The position numbers and the translations under genes were made by a program. Below the pieces are notes generated by a model, which had not been told where the DNA came from, searched no databases, and was given only the letters and a program-made list of their open reading frames with translations. From positions 1,302,001 through 1,366,000 of the forward strand of contig CAWHFP010000001.1 of NCBI GenBank assembly GCA_963828445.1: 64,000 nucleotides of DNA, read 5' to 3'. The stretch is from Bog-532 sp963828445. Lineage in GTDB: Bacteria > Actinomycetota > Actinomycetes > Streptosporangiales > Streptosporangiaceae. Below are positions 38,913-50,423 of the stretch, in pieces (positions within the stretch are counted from its first letter, which is position 1; each line of letters starts with the position of its first letter).

Positions 38913-38915
38913 GAA

Positions 38916-38931
38916 CCCCCGGTTACGGGGG
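38916..38931. other. C5G/CG5 hairpin at the sigma factor 5' end
   Basis: CCCCCG GTTA CGGGGG is a perfect 6-bp stem with a 4-base loop, ending 4 bp before the sigma factor start codon. It could affect initiation of translation, and no clear ribosome-binding site is seen here. Confidence 0.4.
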
Positions 38932-39058
38932 GCCCAATATTGTCACCTTGCCGGTAGTTCCGGTGGGCGCTGGCTGTCCTTAACCTGTCACGCGGGCGTT
39001 ACGTCGCGTAGAAATGGTCCAACCATGCGTATGGGAAAGATTGTGCCCATTACGCCGG

Positions 39059-41014
39059 TCAGAGGCCGGAGGCGCGATCCAGCAGGGCCTTGCGGCGCTG
39101 TTCCAGGCTGACCAGGTCGCCGAACAGCTGGTTGTACTGAGTCTGCTGCTGCACCGGGTTCATCCGCTGCAGCTTGCCCTTGACCGCGGCGATCTCCCGG
39201 CTGACGGCCAGCTCGCCCACCCGGGCCAGCACCGAGTCCACGTAGCGGGCGTCGGGCTCGCCGGTCAGGTTGGGTGGCTCCACGGCCAGCCGGGTCATGA
39301 ACGCCCGGGCCCGGTCGTTGGGCGCGTTCTCGATGAGCTGGGCGGCCCACTCGCGCACGTTGCCGGCCAGGCCGGTGCCGCCGGCCTCGGCGATCAGCCG
39401 GAACACCGCCGCGTGCGCGCTGACCGTGAACGCCTCCGGGCCCAGGGCGTCGAACTCGGGGCCGCACAGCCCGGGACCCTGTACGGCCAGCTTCAGGGCC
39501 TCGCGCTCGATCTGGACCACCGGGTCGGAGGGGTCGTAGGCGGCCGTTTCCTGGCCGCGGCCCTGGTTGTTGCGGCCTTGGCCACCGTTGTCGCGGGCCG
39601 CCGATCCCGACGGGCCGCCCGGGCCGGGGCGGGTGGTGTCGCGGCGGCCGTTGCCGTCGCGGCGGTTGGGGCGACCCTGATCGACGGCGCCGCCGTGCTG
39701 GCGCACGCGGGCCAGCACGAACCGCTCGTCCATCAGGCCCAGCCAGCGGTCCAGGTTGACCGCGTAGCGGGTGCGCAGGCCCGAGTCCTTGATCCGGGCC
39801 ACGATCGGCGCGGCCTCGTCGAGGGCGGCCAGCTGGCCCTCGGCCGTGTCCAGGTTGTGCTTGTTGATCGCGGTACGGATGGCGAACTCGAACAGCGGCA
39901 CGCGCCGGGCCACCAGGTCGCGGACGGCGGCGTCACCCTGCTTGAGCCGCAGGTCACATGGGTCGAGCCCGTCCGGCTGGACGGTCACGAAGGTCTGGGT
40001 GACGAACCGCTCCTCCATGCTGAACGCGCGCAGGGCCGCCTTCTGGCCGGCCGCGTCGCCGTCGAAGGTGAAGATGACCTCGCCGGTCGCGCCGTCGGTG
40101 TCCATCACCAGCCGGCGCAGCACCTTGATGTGGTCGTCACCGAACGAGGTGCCGCAGGTGGCCACGGCGGTGGGCACGCCGGCCAGGTGACAGGCCATCA
40201 CGTCGGTGTAGCCCTCGACGATCACCGCCTGGCGCCGGTGCGAGATCTCCCGCTTGGCCAGGTCGGCACCGTAGAGCACGGTGCTCTTGCGGAAGAGCGG
40301 AGTCTCGGGGGTATTAAGGTATTTCGGTCCGTCGTCGTCGGGGTCGAGTTTTCGCGCGCCGAACGCGATCACGTCGCCGGACAAGTCGCGGATCGGCCAC
40401 ATCAGCCGCCCGCGGAACCGGTCGACCGGGCCGCGCCTGCCCTCCCGGGCCAGGCCCCCGGCGATGATCTCCTCGTCGGTGAACCCCTTGCCCTTCAGGT
40501 GCCGGGTCAGTTCCTCCCAGGCGGCCGGGGCGTAGCCGACCCCGAAGCGCAGGGCGTCGGCGCGTTCGAATCCGCGCTCGGCCAGAAAGGCGCGGCCACC
40601 CGCGGCCGCGGGGGTCTCCAGCTGGCCGGCGTAGAACTGGGCGGCCAGGCGGTGCGCCTCCAGCAGGCGGCGGCGCTTGCTCTGCTCCTGGCCGGGCACG
40701 TAGCCGCCCTGCTCGTAGCGCAGGTCGATGCCGGCCCGGCCCGCCAGGCGCTCGACGGCTTCGATGAAGCTGAGGCCGTCGATTTCCTGCACGAACTTGA
40801 TGACGTCGCCGCCAGCGGCGCAGGAGAAGCAGTAGTAGAGGCCACGGGCGGGGGTGACGTTGAAGGAGGGGGTCTTCTCGTCGTGGAACGGGCACAGGCC
40901 CTTGAGCGAGTCACCGCCGGCGCTGCGGAGCTGCAGGTACTCGCCGATCACCTCGTCGATCGGCGATCGCTCGCGGACGGCCGCGATGTCCTCGTCGCGG
41001 ATCCGGCCAGCCAT
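39059..41014 (-). CDS. dnaG: DNA primase
   Basis: The product is 651 residues: a CHC2 zinc finger (Cys41, His44, Cys62, Cys65), a Toprim catalytic core (VIVEGYTDVMACHLAGV, TFDGDAAGQKAALRAF) and a C-terminal DnaB-binding domain after a Gly/Arg/Asn-rich linker (residues about 445-480). It makes RNA primers on the lagging strand. The first domain motif EVIGEYLQLRSAGG and length are normal. It lies 146 bp before the sigma factor gene in the same direction. Confidence 0.98.
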   Translation of the reverse strand: MAGRIRDEDIAAVRERSPIDEVIGEYLQLRSAGGDSLKGLCPFHDEKTPSFNVTPARGLYYCFSCAAGGDVIKFVQEIDGLSFIEAVERLAGRAGIDLRYEQGGYVPGQEQSKRRRLLEAHRLAAQFYAGQLETPAAAGGRAFLAERGFERADALRFGVGYAPAAWEELTRHLKGKGFTDEEIIAGGLAREGRRGPVDRFRGRLMWPIRDLSGDVIAFGARKLDPDDDGPKYLNTPETPLFRKSTVLYGADLAKREISHRRQAVIVEGYTDVMACHLAGVPTAVATCGTSFGDDHIKVLRRLVMDTDGATGEVIFTFDGDAAGQKAALRAFSMEERFVTQTFVTVQPDGLDPCDLRLKQGDAAVRDLVARRVPLFEFAIRTAINKHNLDTAEGQLAALDEAAPIVARIKDSGLRTRYAVNLDRWLGLMDERFVLARVRQHGGAVDQGRPNRRDGNGRRDTTRPGPGGPSGSAARDNGGQGRNNQGRGQETAAYDPSDPVVQIEREALKLAVQGPGLCGPEFDALGPEAFTVSAHAAVFRLIAEAGGTGLAGNVREWAAQLIENAPNDRARAFMTRLAVEPPNLTGEPDARYVDSVLARVGELAVSREIAAVKGKLQRMNPVQQQTQYNQLFGDLVSLEQRRKALLDRASGL

Positions 41015-41180
41015 CTCCCGCCTCCGCTCTCGGTGGTGCTCTGGGAGCTTCCCGCCCCCTGGCTGAGCTTAACCGGCACCAGGGACAGCAGCGGCCAGGT
41101 CCGGCCAGGTCGGGCGATCCTCCTCCAGGGGTGGCGCTGGCGCCGCTGGGGTGGCGGGCGCGGGCCCGTAGCCTGGAGGC

Positions 41181-41939
41181 ATGGGCGAGCGGCTGGTTCT
41201 GTGGGACGTCGACCATACGCTCATCAACGCCGGCGGCTGGAGCTCCCACCTGTACGGGCTGGTGTTCGCGGAGCTGTTCGGGCGGGAGTTGCCCCAGGTG
41301 GCACCGATGGCCGGGCGGACCGACCGGGCCATCATCGTGGAGACGCTGACCATGGCCGGCGTGCCGGATCCGCGGGGGCATGTGCCTGCCTTTATCTCGG
41401 CGATGGCCCGGCACGCGCCGGCGTACGGGGAGCAGGTGCGGGCCCGGGGGCGGGTGCTGGCCGGGGTGCCGGAGGCGCTGGCCGCTCTGGTGGAGCCCGG
41501 CGGAGCCGGCCGGGTGTGGCAGTCGGTGCTGACCGGGAACATCCGGCCGCTGGCCGAGGTCAAGCTGGCCGCGCTCGGGCTGGGGGCGCCGCTGGACCTG
41601 GCCATCGGGGCGTACGGGGACATGGATGAGGTGCGCGCGGAGCTGGTCGGGGTGGCGCGGGCGCGCGCGTCGGGTTCGGGCACGGGTTCGGGTCCGGCGG
41701 GCTCGGGCGGGGGCTCCGGCGGGGGCTTTGGCGGGGGCTTTGGCGGGGAGGCGACGGTGCTGGTGGGCGACACGCCCTTGGACGTGGCGGCGGCCCTGGC
41801 GACCGGAGCGCGGGCGGTGGCGGTGGCCACCGGGAGCTTCAGCGAGGCGGAGCTGGCGGCGTCGGGGGCGCACGCGGTGCTGCCCGATCTCAGGGATACC
41901 GAGCGGGTGCGGGCGGCCATCTTGGGCGGCGGGGCATGA
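41181..41939 (+). CDS. HAD-family hydrolase with glycine-rich insertion
   Basis: The product is 252 residues with HAD motifs one (LWDVDHTLI), two (SVLTGNI), three (VKLAALGLG) and four (VLVGDTPLDVAAALATGARAVAV). It should be a phosphatase or phosphoglycolate-type hydrolase. Between motifs three and four is a Gly/Ser-rich tract (about residues 168-194, GSGTGSGPAGSGGGSGGG) encoded by an imperfect tandem repeat at 41680-41750. GGAGG precedes the ATG. The stop overlaps the NUDIX start by 4 bp, so the two are coupled. Confidence 0.88.
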   Translation: MGERLVLWDVDHTLINAGGWSSHLYGLVFAELFGRELPQVAPMAGRTDRAIIVETLTMAGVPDPRGHVPAFISAMARHAPAYGEQVRARGRVLAGVPEALAALVEPGGAGRVWQSVLTGNIRPLAEVKLAALGLGAPLDLAIGAYGDMDEVRAELVGVARARASGSGTGSGPAGSGGGSGGGFGGGFGGEATVLVGDTPLDVAAALATGARAVAVATGSFSEAELAASGAHAVLPDLRDTERVRAAILGGGA

Positions 41940-42550
41940 GCGAGGGGGCGGCGGAGGGGCGGGAGGGCATCGCGGCCAACCTGGGCCGGTTCACGCGGGT
42001 CGAGGCACCCCTGGCCGGGCGAAAGCCGGCCTCGGTGGCGGTGTGCGTGGTGCAGGCCGAAGACGGGCTGTCGCTGCTGATCACCCGGCGGGCCGCGACC
42101 ATGCGCAACCACGCGGGCCAGTGGGCCTTGCCCGGCGGCCGCCGGGACCCCGGCGAGACCGTGGTCGGCGCGGCCCTGCGGGAGCTGCGCGAGGAAACCG
42201 GCGTCGTGGTCGGCCCGGAGGCCGTGCTCGGCCAGCTGGACGACTACGTCACCCGCTCCGGGTACGTCATGTCCCCGGTCGTGGTCTGGGTAGGCCCGGT
42301 CCGCCCGGACCTGACCGGGCCGGCCGCCGAGGTGGCCCAGATTCACGTCATCCCGCTGGCTGACTTCGACGTGCCGCCGCGGCTGGTGCGTATCCCGGAG
42401 TCGGATCACCCGGTCATCCAGCTACCGCTGCTCGGCGGCTACCTGCACGCCCCGACCGCGGCCATCGTGTACCAGTTCTGTCAGGCCGGCCTGCACGGGC
42501 GGGGGACGCGGGTGGCGCACTTCGAACAACCGGTGTTCGCCTGGAAGTGA
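41936..42550 (+). CDS. NUDIX hydrolase (CoA-pyrophosphatase-like)
   Basis: The product is 204 residues with a full NUDIX box (GGRRDPGETVVGAALRELREETG). The sequences around it (LLITRRAATMRNHAGQWALPGG and LDDYVTRSGYVMSPVVVWVG) resemble the NudL/CoA pyrophosphatase branch. It would hydrolyse a nucleoside diphosphate linked to another group. It is translationally coupled to the HAD gene. It converges on the AbiEi-like paralogue, with stop codons abutting. Confidence 0.88.
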   Translation: MSEGAAEGREGIAANLGRFTRVEAPLAGRKPASVAVCVVQAEDGLSLLITRRAATMRNHAGQWALPGGRRDPGETVVGAALRELREETGVVVGPEAVLGQLDDYVTRSGYVMSPVVVWVGPVRPDLTGPAAEVAQIHVIPLADFDVPPRLVRIPESDHPVIQLPLLGGYLHAPTAAIVYQFCQAGLHGRGTRVAHFEQPVFAWK

Positions 42551-43508
42551 CTAGGGGCGAAGGGCACAGGTGGCGCCGCAGCGGCGAGGGTGGCCGGGCC
42601 AGCCGCGCTGGGTCAGGACCGCGGCGACCTGGGCGGCCACCCGGCAGGGCTGGCCGGTGACGTCAGACCAGCCGTAGCGCAGGGTGATGATGCCGTCGGT
42701 GGCCCCGGCGTTGTCGCGCCGGTAGTCGCGCCAGCGCTCGCCGGGTGGGTGGGCGGCGCGCCCGTCGAGCTCGACGCAGACCAGCTGGGGCGAGTACAGG
42801 TTGTCCAGGTAGCGCGCCCGGCCGTCGCGGACGATCCGGACCTGACGCTCGGCGGCGGGCAGCCCGTGCGGCCGCTCCACAGACAGGACGTAGCGGTGCT
42901 CGAGGTTGGAGCTGACGCCGTCGGCCATGTCATTCAGGCACTGGGCAAGCGGGATACGCCAGCGAAGTGTCGGGCGGGCCGCCGCAGCCGCGCGAAGCCG
43001 CCCGGCCGTGGTCAGTTGCTGGCCCGTGGCGCGGAAGACCCAGCCGAACGCTTCATCCGGGGTGCCGGAGACAGTGACGAGATCGAGTACGGTGTCTTCG
43101 ATCCGGGTCCGGCGGTGGGAGCAACACCGGGTGTCTTGCGGCCCGGTGCCGGTCGAGCCGGTGGACGATGACGCCGGGAATGCGCCGGGGCTGCCGGTCG
43201 CGCGGCACGATGAGATGGACCGGGTGGCCTGGGTCAGGGACCAACCCGTACAGGGCCGCCGCCGTCCTGTGGCTGAGGACGGCGTCCGGCCCTACCCGGA
43301 GCACGACTGCCCAGAGTCGGGCGTCACGACTCGGTTCACCGCTGAACGTGGCGTAGACGCCGCGCTGCATCTTCTGCCAGCGCCCGGTCCGTACCAGGCC
43401 GTCGATGACGTCGAACCGGAGACCGGCGCGCATGGCCTGTTGGCGCTCGAGCACTCCGCTTTGGCGTGCCGCGAGGTCCAAGCAAGCGTCTGGCAGGTCG
43501 GCGCGCAT
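42551..43508 (-). CDS. AbiEi-antitoxin-like / DUF559 protein, second copy (frameshifted)
   Basis: After repair the product is about 318 residues and aligns throughout with the protein at 17392-18387. Shared text includes GVYATFSGEPSRDARLWAVVLR, SHRTAAALYGL, FGWVFRATGQ, SNLEHRYVLSVERPHGLP, CVELDGRAAHPPGERWRDY and RRDNAGATDGIITLRYGWSDV. The N-terminal half is AbiEi-like, the C-terminal half is DUF559 (Vsr-like nuclease fold). One extra base near 43110 breaks the frame between LLPPP and TRIEDTVLDL. The ELD and RRD residues are kept in both copies. A TTTTCCACA motif lies 52 bp before the start, as in the first copy. Confidence 0.78.
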
Positions 43509-43560
43509 AGCTCAAGACTGCCGCCGGCTCTGGGTGGTCGACGATCCCAGTCCCTGAGGC

Positions 43561-43569
43561 TGTGGAAAA
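43561..43569 (-). promoter_or_regulatory. TTTTCCACA motif upstream of the second AbiEi-like gene
   Basis: Read on the minus strand, GTTTTCCACAG occurs 52 bp before the AbiEi-like start. The other copy has the same 11 bases 50 bp before its start (17332-17342). The match to TTWTNCACA is exact. Confidence 0.5.
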
Positions 43570-43767
43570 CCCCAAGATCAATTACTTGGTGACGTTTTCA
43601 GCGGATACGACTGAAACTGCAACCCAGCGATGGATCTTCAAACGGGTGGGGCGGGTGGTGCCGGTGAGGAGTGGCGGCGAGGACTCGCGGGGCTTGTGGG
43701 GTGTGGGTGGCAAGAGATGCGTGGGCTGACGGAATCGGCTGGGGCGCAGGCGACTGGCGCGCGGGAG

Positions 43768-45000
43768 TCAGGTGGTGGTGAGGCGGTGGTGCCAGGAGCG
43801 GGCGGAGGTGTCGGTGAGGGAGGCGATCTGGTCGATGATGACGCGGCGCCGGGCGGGGTCGGACGCCGCCGCGGACCAGGCGGGGCGGAAGAGGGGGTCC
43901 AGGGTGCGGGGGGCTCCGACCTGGATGGTGGCGGCCAGTTCGGCGATGAGCTCGCGTTCGCGGGCTTGCTGGGCGGCGGCGCCTGCGCGGGCCATGACGT
44001 AGCGGGCGGCGACGCCTTTGAGCAGGGCGCACTCCAGGCGCTGGCGGCGCGGGACCACGAGGTCGCACATGTAGCGGCGGAGTGAGCCCGCGGCCACATC
44101 CCCGGCGCAGGCGGCGCGGGTGGCGTCCTGGGCGGCCACGCAGAAGCGGCCGACCAGCTCGCTGGTCAGGTTCTTCAGCGCGGCCAGGGCGTCCGGGCCG
44201 CCGTCGAAGGTCTTGGGCCAGCAGTCCAGGGTCATCAGGTCGTCGAACACCGCGGTCAGCTCGGGCAGCGACACCTCGGCCGGGTCGAGGTACCACCGCA
44301 AGGTCACCTCGGCCACGGACGCGCGTTCGGCCGGGTCGTGCAGCCGGCCGAACGTGACCAGGCCGGCGTTGAGGCCGTCTTCGAGGTCGTGGACGGAGTA
44401 GGCGACGTCGTCGGCCCAGTCCATGACCTGGGCTTCCAGGCAACGCCGGCGGCCGGGGGCGCCCTCCCGGATCCAGGAGAAGACGGGCGCGTCGTCGGCG
44501 TAGTAGTTGTACTTCCCGCCGCCGACGGGCTCCGGCCAGGGGTACTTCAGGACCGCGTCCAGCGAGGCCCGGGTCAGGTTCAGCCCCGCCCCCGGCACCT
44601 TGGTTTCCAGCCGGGTCAGCAGGCGCAGGGTCTGGGCGTTGCCCTCGAAGCCGCCGCAGCCCGCGGCCAGCTCGGCCAGGGCCAGCTCGCCGTTGTGGCC
44701 GAACGGCGGGTGGCCGATGTCATGGGCCAGGCAGGCGGTCTCGACCACGTCGGGGTCGCAGCCGATCGCCCCGGCGATGCCCCGGCCGATCTGGGCCACC
44801 TCCAGGGTGTGGGTCAGCCGGGTCCGCGGGAAGTCGTTGCGGCCCACCTCGACCACCTGGGTCTTGGCGGCCAGGCGCCGGAGCGAGGCACTGTGCAGGA
44901 CCCGGGCCCGGTCTCGTTCGAACGCGCTCCGCCCGGCCCCCTTGGGCGGCTCAGCCACCCAGCGGGCCAGGGCGTGCGCGTCATAACTGGTACTCGTCAA
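43768..45000 (-). CDS. dgt: deoxyguanosinetriphosphate triphosphohydrolase-like protein
   Basis: The product is 410 residues starting at TTG (TSTSYDAHALARWV), one base after the PPDK stop. The HD-domain residues are clear: His in RTRLTHTLEVAQIGR, the HD pair in CLAHDIGHPPFGHNGE, and Asp in MDWADDVAYSVHDLED. It hydrolyses dGTP or other dNTPs to the nucleoside and triphosphate. The frame is open for 49 more codons upstream, but that stretch overlaps the PPDK 3' end and reads as non-protein. It is transcribed with PPDK. Confidence 0.92.
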   Translation of the reverse strand: MTSTSYDAHALARWVAEPPKGAGRSAFERDRARVLHSASLRRLAAKTQVVEVGRNDFPRTRLTHTLEVAQIGRGIAGAIGCDPDVVETACLAHDIGHPPFGHNGELALAELAAGCGGFEGNAQTLRLLTRLETKVPGAGLNLTRASLDAVLKYPWPEPVGGGKYNYYADDAPVFSWIREGAPGRRRCLEAQVMDWADDVAYSVHDLEDGLNAGLVTFGRLHDPAERASVAEVTLRWYLDPAEVSLPELTAVFDDLMTLDCWPKTFDGGPDALAALKNLTSELVGRFCVAAQDATRAACAGDVAAGSLRRYMCDLVVPRRQRLECALLKGVAARYVMARAGAAAQQARERELIAELAATIQVGAPRTLDPLFRPAWSAAASDPARRRVIIDQIASLTDTSARSWHHRLTTT

Positions 45001-45001
45001 C

Positions 45002-47683
<2,682 letters not shown>

Positions 47684-47855
47684 TGAAACGCTCCTCGTGC
47701 GGCGTGGCTTTTCATCGTTATTTTTGCTTGGGACTCTACCGGTCCAGGGGCGGACGCGGGACTCCGCCGCCAGGCCCCGCACGGAAATGGTCTAGTCCGC
47801 CGTGGCACGGTAGACACGATAGAAGCTTCCGCCCCATTGACGTTGCGAGGAAACG

Positions 47856-48734
47856 ATGCCGGGAACCACGATCGGCCTGCTGCATCCGGGCGAGATGGGC
47901 TCGGCCGTGGGCCGCTGCCTGGTGGAGCAGGGCCATACCGTGCTGTGGGTGCCCGAGGGCCGCAGCCCGGCCACGGCCCACCGGGCCGCCGCGGCCGGGC
48001 TGACCGAGGCGTCCTCCCTGCACGACCTGACCGGGCGGTCCGAGGTCATCTTTTCGGTGTGCCCGCCGCATGCGGCGCGGGCGGTGGCCGAGAGCGTGAT
48101 CGGGGCCCAGGGCGGGTTCGGCGGCCGGTTTGTGGACGCCAACGCCATCGCCCCCCAGACCGTCCGGACCCTGGCCGAGGTGGTGACCAAGGCCGGGACC
48201 GGCTTCACCGACGCCGGGATCATCGGGCTGCCCCCGAAGCCGGGATCAGCCAGCGGGCCCGGCTTCTACCTGTCCGGCGACGGGGCGGCCCAGGTGGCCG
48301 CGCTGTTCGACGGCACCCCGGTCCGGGCCGAGGTGGTCGACGGCGGGGTGGGCGCCGCGTCCGCGGTCAAGCTGGCCTACGCGGCCTGGACCAAGGGCTC
48401 GGCCGCGCTGCTGCTGGCGGCCCGGGCGCTGGCCCGGGCCGAGCGGGTCGAGGGCACGCTGATGGCCGAGTGGGGGGTGTCCCAGCCGGCGCTGGGCCAG
48501 CGGGCCGAGGCGGCGGCCCGGTCGGCCGCGACCAAGGGCTGGCGGTGGGACGCGGAGATGACCGAGATCGCCACCGCCATGGCCGGGGCCGGGCTGCCGG
48601 ACGGCTTCCACCAGGCGGCGGCCGAGATCTTCCGCTGCGCCCCGACCGCCGACCCGGCCGCGCTCGGTGAGATGGCGCCCGGCGACGTGATGGAGCTGGT
48701 GCTGCAGGCGCTGACCGGCGAGCACCTGAGCTGA
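47856..48734 (+). CDS. NAD(P)-dependent oxidoreductase, 6-phosphogluconate-dehydrogenase-like (DUF1932)
   Basis: The product is 292 residues. A Rossmann fold (TIGLLHPGEMGSAVGRCLVEQGHTVLWV) binds NAD(P), and the C-terminal helical part (SAVKLAYAAWTKGSAALLLAARALA) with the catalytic Lys region is of DUF1932 type. Relatives are beta-hydroxyacid dehydrogenases; the substrate is unknown. GAGGAAACG precedes the ATG. It is divergent from PPDK and converges on glyQS. Confidence 0.85.
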   Translation: MPGTTIGLLHPGEMGSAVGRCLVEQGHTVLWVPEGRSPATAHRAAAAGLTEASSLHDLTGRSEVIFSVCPPHAARAVAESVIGAQGGFGGRFVDANAIAPQTVRTLAEVVTKAGTGFTDAGIIGLPPKPGSASGPGFYLSGDGAAQVAALFDGTPVRAEVVDGGVGAASAVKLAYAAWTKGSAALLLAARALARAERVEGTLMAEWGVSQPALGQRAEAAARSAATKGWRWDAEMTEIATAMAGAGLPDGFHQAAAEIFRCAPTADPAALGEMAPGDVMELVLQALTGEHLS

Positions 48735-48741
48735 CGGGCCG

Positions 48742-48768
48742 GGCTGGGCCGGGGAGCCCGGCCCAGCC
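48742..48768. terminator. GC-rich hairpin between convergent genes
   Basis: GGCTGGGCCGGG and CCCGGCCCAGCC are perfect 12-bp arms around GAG. It lies 8 bp after the dehydrogenase stop and 56 bp after the glyQS stop. It has no T-run. Confidence 0.6.
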
Positions 48769-48823
48769 GCAGCCAGGTCAGCGATGGACGGGTCTGCCTC
48801 GCAGACCCGGGCTACGCCTCAGA

Positions 48824-50209
48824 TCAGATGGGCAGGCGCTCGCCCAGGTAGGCCTCGATCTGGTCGATGGCGATCCGCTCCTGCTTCATCGAGTCGCGCT
48901 CCCGCACGGTCACGGCCTGGTCGTCCAGGGTGTCGAAGTCGACGGTGACGCAGTACGGGGTGCCGATCTCGTCCTGGCGGCGGTAGCGGCGGCCGATGGC
49001 GCTGGCGTCGTCGAAGTCGGTGTTCCACCGCTTGCGCAGGGCCGCGGCCAGGTCGCGGGCCTTGGGCGACAGGTCGGCGTTGCGGGACAGCGGCAGCACC
49101 GCCACCTTGACCGGGGCGATCCGCGGGTCGAACTTCATCACGGTCCGCTTCTCCAGCTCGCCCTTGGCGTTGGGCGCCTCGTCCTCGGAGTAGGCGTCCA
49201 GCATGAACACCAGCGTGGCCCGGTCGATACCGGCCGCGGGCTCGATCACGTAGGGCACGAACCGCTCGCCGGACTCCTGGTCCAGGTAGGACAGGTCGGT
49301 GCCGGACGCCTTGCCGTGGGTGGTCAGGTCGTAGTCGGTGCGGTTGGCGATGCCTTCCAGCTCGCCCCACTCGCCGCCGGTGAACCCGAACCGGTACTCC
49401 ACGTCCACGGTCCGCTTGGAGTAGAAGGCCAGCGACTCCTGGGGGTGCTCGAACAGCCGCAGGTTCTCCTTCTTGATGCCGAGGTCGACGTACCAGCCGA
49501 AGCGGGTGTCGATCCAGGTCTGGTGCCACTCCTCGTCGGTGCCGGGCCGGACGAAGAACTCCATCTCGGCCTGCTCGAACTCGCGGGTACGGAAGATGAA
49601 GTTGCCGGGGGTGATCTCGTTCCGGAACGACTTGCCGATCTGCCCGATGCCGAACGGCAGCTTCTTGCGCGAGCTGCCGAGCACGTTCTTGTAGTTGATG
49701 AAGATGCCCTGGGCGGTCTCCGGCCGCAGGTAGGCCAGGCCGGATTCGTCCTCGACCGGGCCGAGGTAGGTGCGCAGCAGGCCGCTGAACATCTTGGGCT
49801 CGGTGAACGTGCCCTTGTTGCCGCAGTTGGGGCAGGTCACGTCGGCCAGGCCGTGCTCGGGGGCGTGCCCGTGCTTCTCGGCGTAGGCCTCGGTGAGGTG
49901 GTCGGCCCGGAACCGCTTGTGGCAGGACATGCACTCGACCAGCGGGTCCACGAACTCGGTGACGTGGCCGCTGGCCTCCCACACCTCGCGGGCCAGGATC
50001 ACGCTGGAGTCCAGGCCGACGATGTCGTCGCGCTCCTGCACCATCGAACGCCACCACTGGCGCTTGACGTTGTTCTTCAGCTCGACGCCGAGCGGGCCGT
50101 AGTCCCAGGAAGCGCGCAGACCGCCGTAGATCTCGCTGGACGGGTACACGAACCCCCGCCGCTTGGAAAGGCTGACGATCGTATCCATACGGTCACTGCG
50201 TGCTGCCAT
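48824..50209 (-). CDS. glyQS: glycine--tRNA ligase (dimeric, class II)
   Basis: The product is 461 residues, the usual length of the dimeric form. It starts MAARSDRMDTIVSLSKRRGFVYPSSEIYGG, with GGAGACC before the ATG at 50209. Motif two is FRNEITPGNFIFRTREFEQAEMEFF; a zinc-binding insertion has paired cysteines (CMSCHKRF, CPNCGNKGTF). It charges tRNA-Gly. I looked for a T-box leader in the 110 bp upstream and did not see one. Confidence 0.97.
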   Translation of the reverse strand: MAARSDRMDTIVSLSKRRGFVYPSSEIYGGLRASWDYGPLGVELKNNVKRQWWRSMVQERDDIVGLDSSVILAREVWEASGHVTEFVDPLVECMSCHKRFRADHLTEAYAEKHGHAPEHGLADVTCPNCGNKGTFTEPKMFSGLLRTYLGPVEDESGLAYLRPETAQGIFINYKNVLGSSRKKLPFGIGQIGKSFRNEITPGNFIFRTREFEQAEMEFFVRPGTDEEWHQTWIDTRFGWYVDLGIKKENLRLFEHPQESLAFYSKRTVDVEYRFGFTGGEWGELEGIANRTDYDLTTHGKASGTDLSYLDQESGERFVPYVIEPAAGIDRATLVFMLDAYSEDEAPNAKGELEKRTVMKFDPRIAPVKVAVLPLSRNADLSPKARDLAAALRKRWNTDFDDASAIGRRYRRQDEIGTPYCVTVDFDTLDDQAVTVRERDSMKQERIAIDQIEAYLGERLPI

Positions 50210-50325
50210 TACAGGTCTCCATCCGGCTGGCGGTCGGCGTCGTTTTCGTGCTGAGTCATTGCCGTGGGACAGCACCACAGGGGGCGTCCCGGGAATCGCG
50301 CGGGCACGGTCTACACCATGCGAAA

Positions 50326-50361
50326 GGGCGCGGTGGCTCTCAGTTTAGAGCCACCGCGCCC
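50326..50361 (-). terminator. rho-independent terminator of the DUF1906 gene
   Basis: GGGCGCGGTGGCTCT and AGAGCCACCGCGCCC are perfect 15-bp arms around a 6-base loop, followed on the minus strand by TTTCGC. It lies 63 bp after the DUF1906 gene stop and before the glyQS promoter. Confidence 0.85.
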
Positions 50362-50423
50362 TCGGCCGAACCAGAACCAGCCCTTCCCCTGACCAGTTCA
50401 GGCGGTGTGCATCACGGCGTGGA

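Noticed and set aside
50210..50330. T-box riboswitch before glyQS
   Set aside because: The short leader lacks a specifier loop and the conserved T-box sequence.
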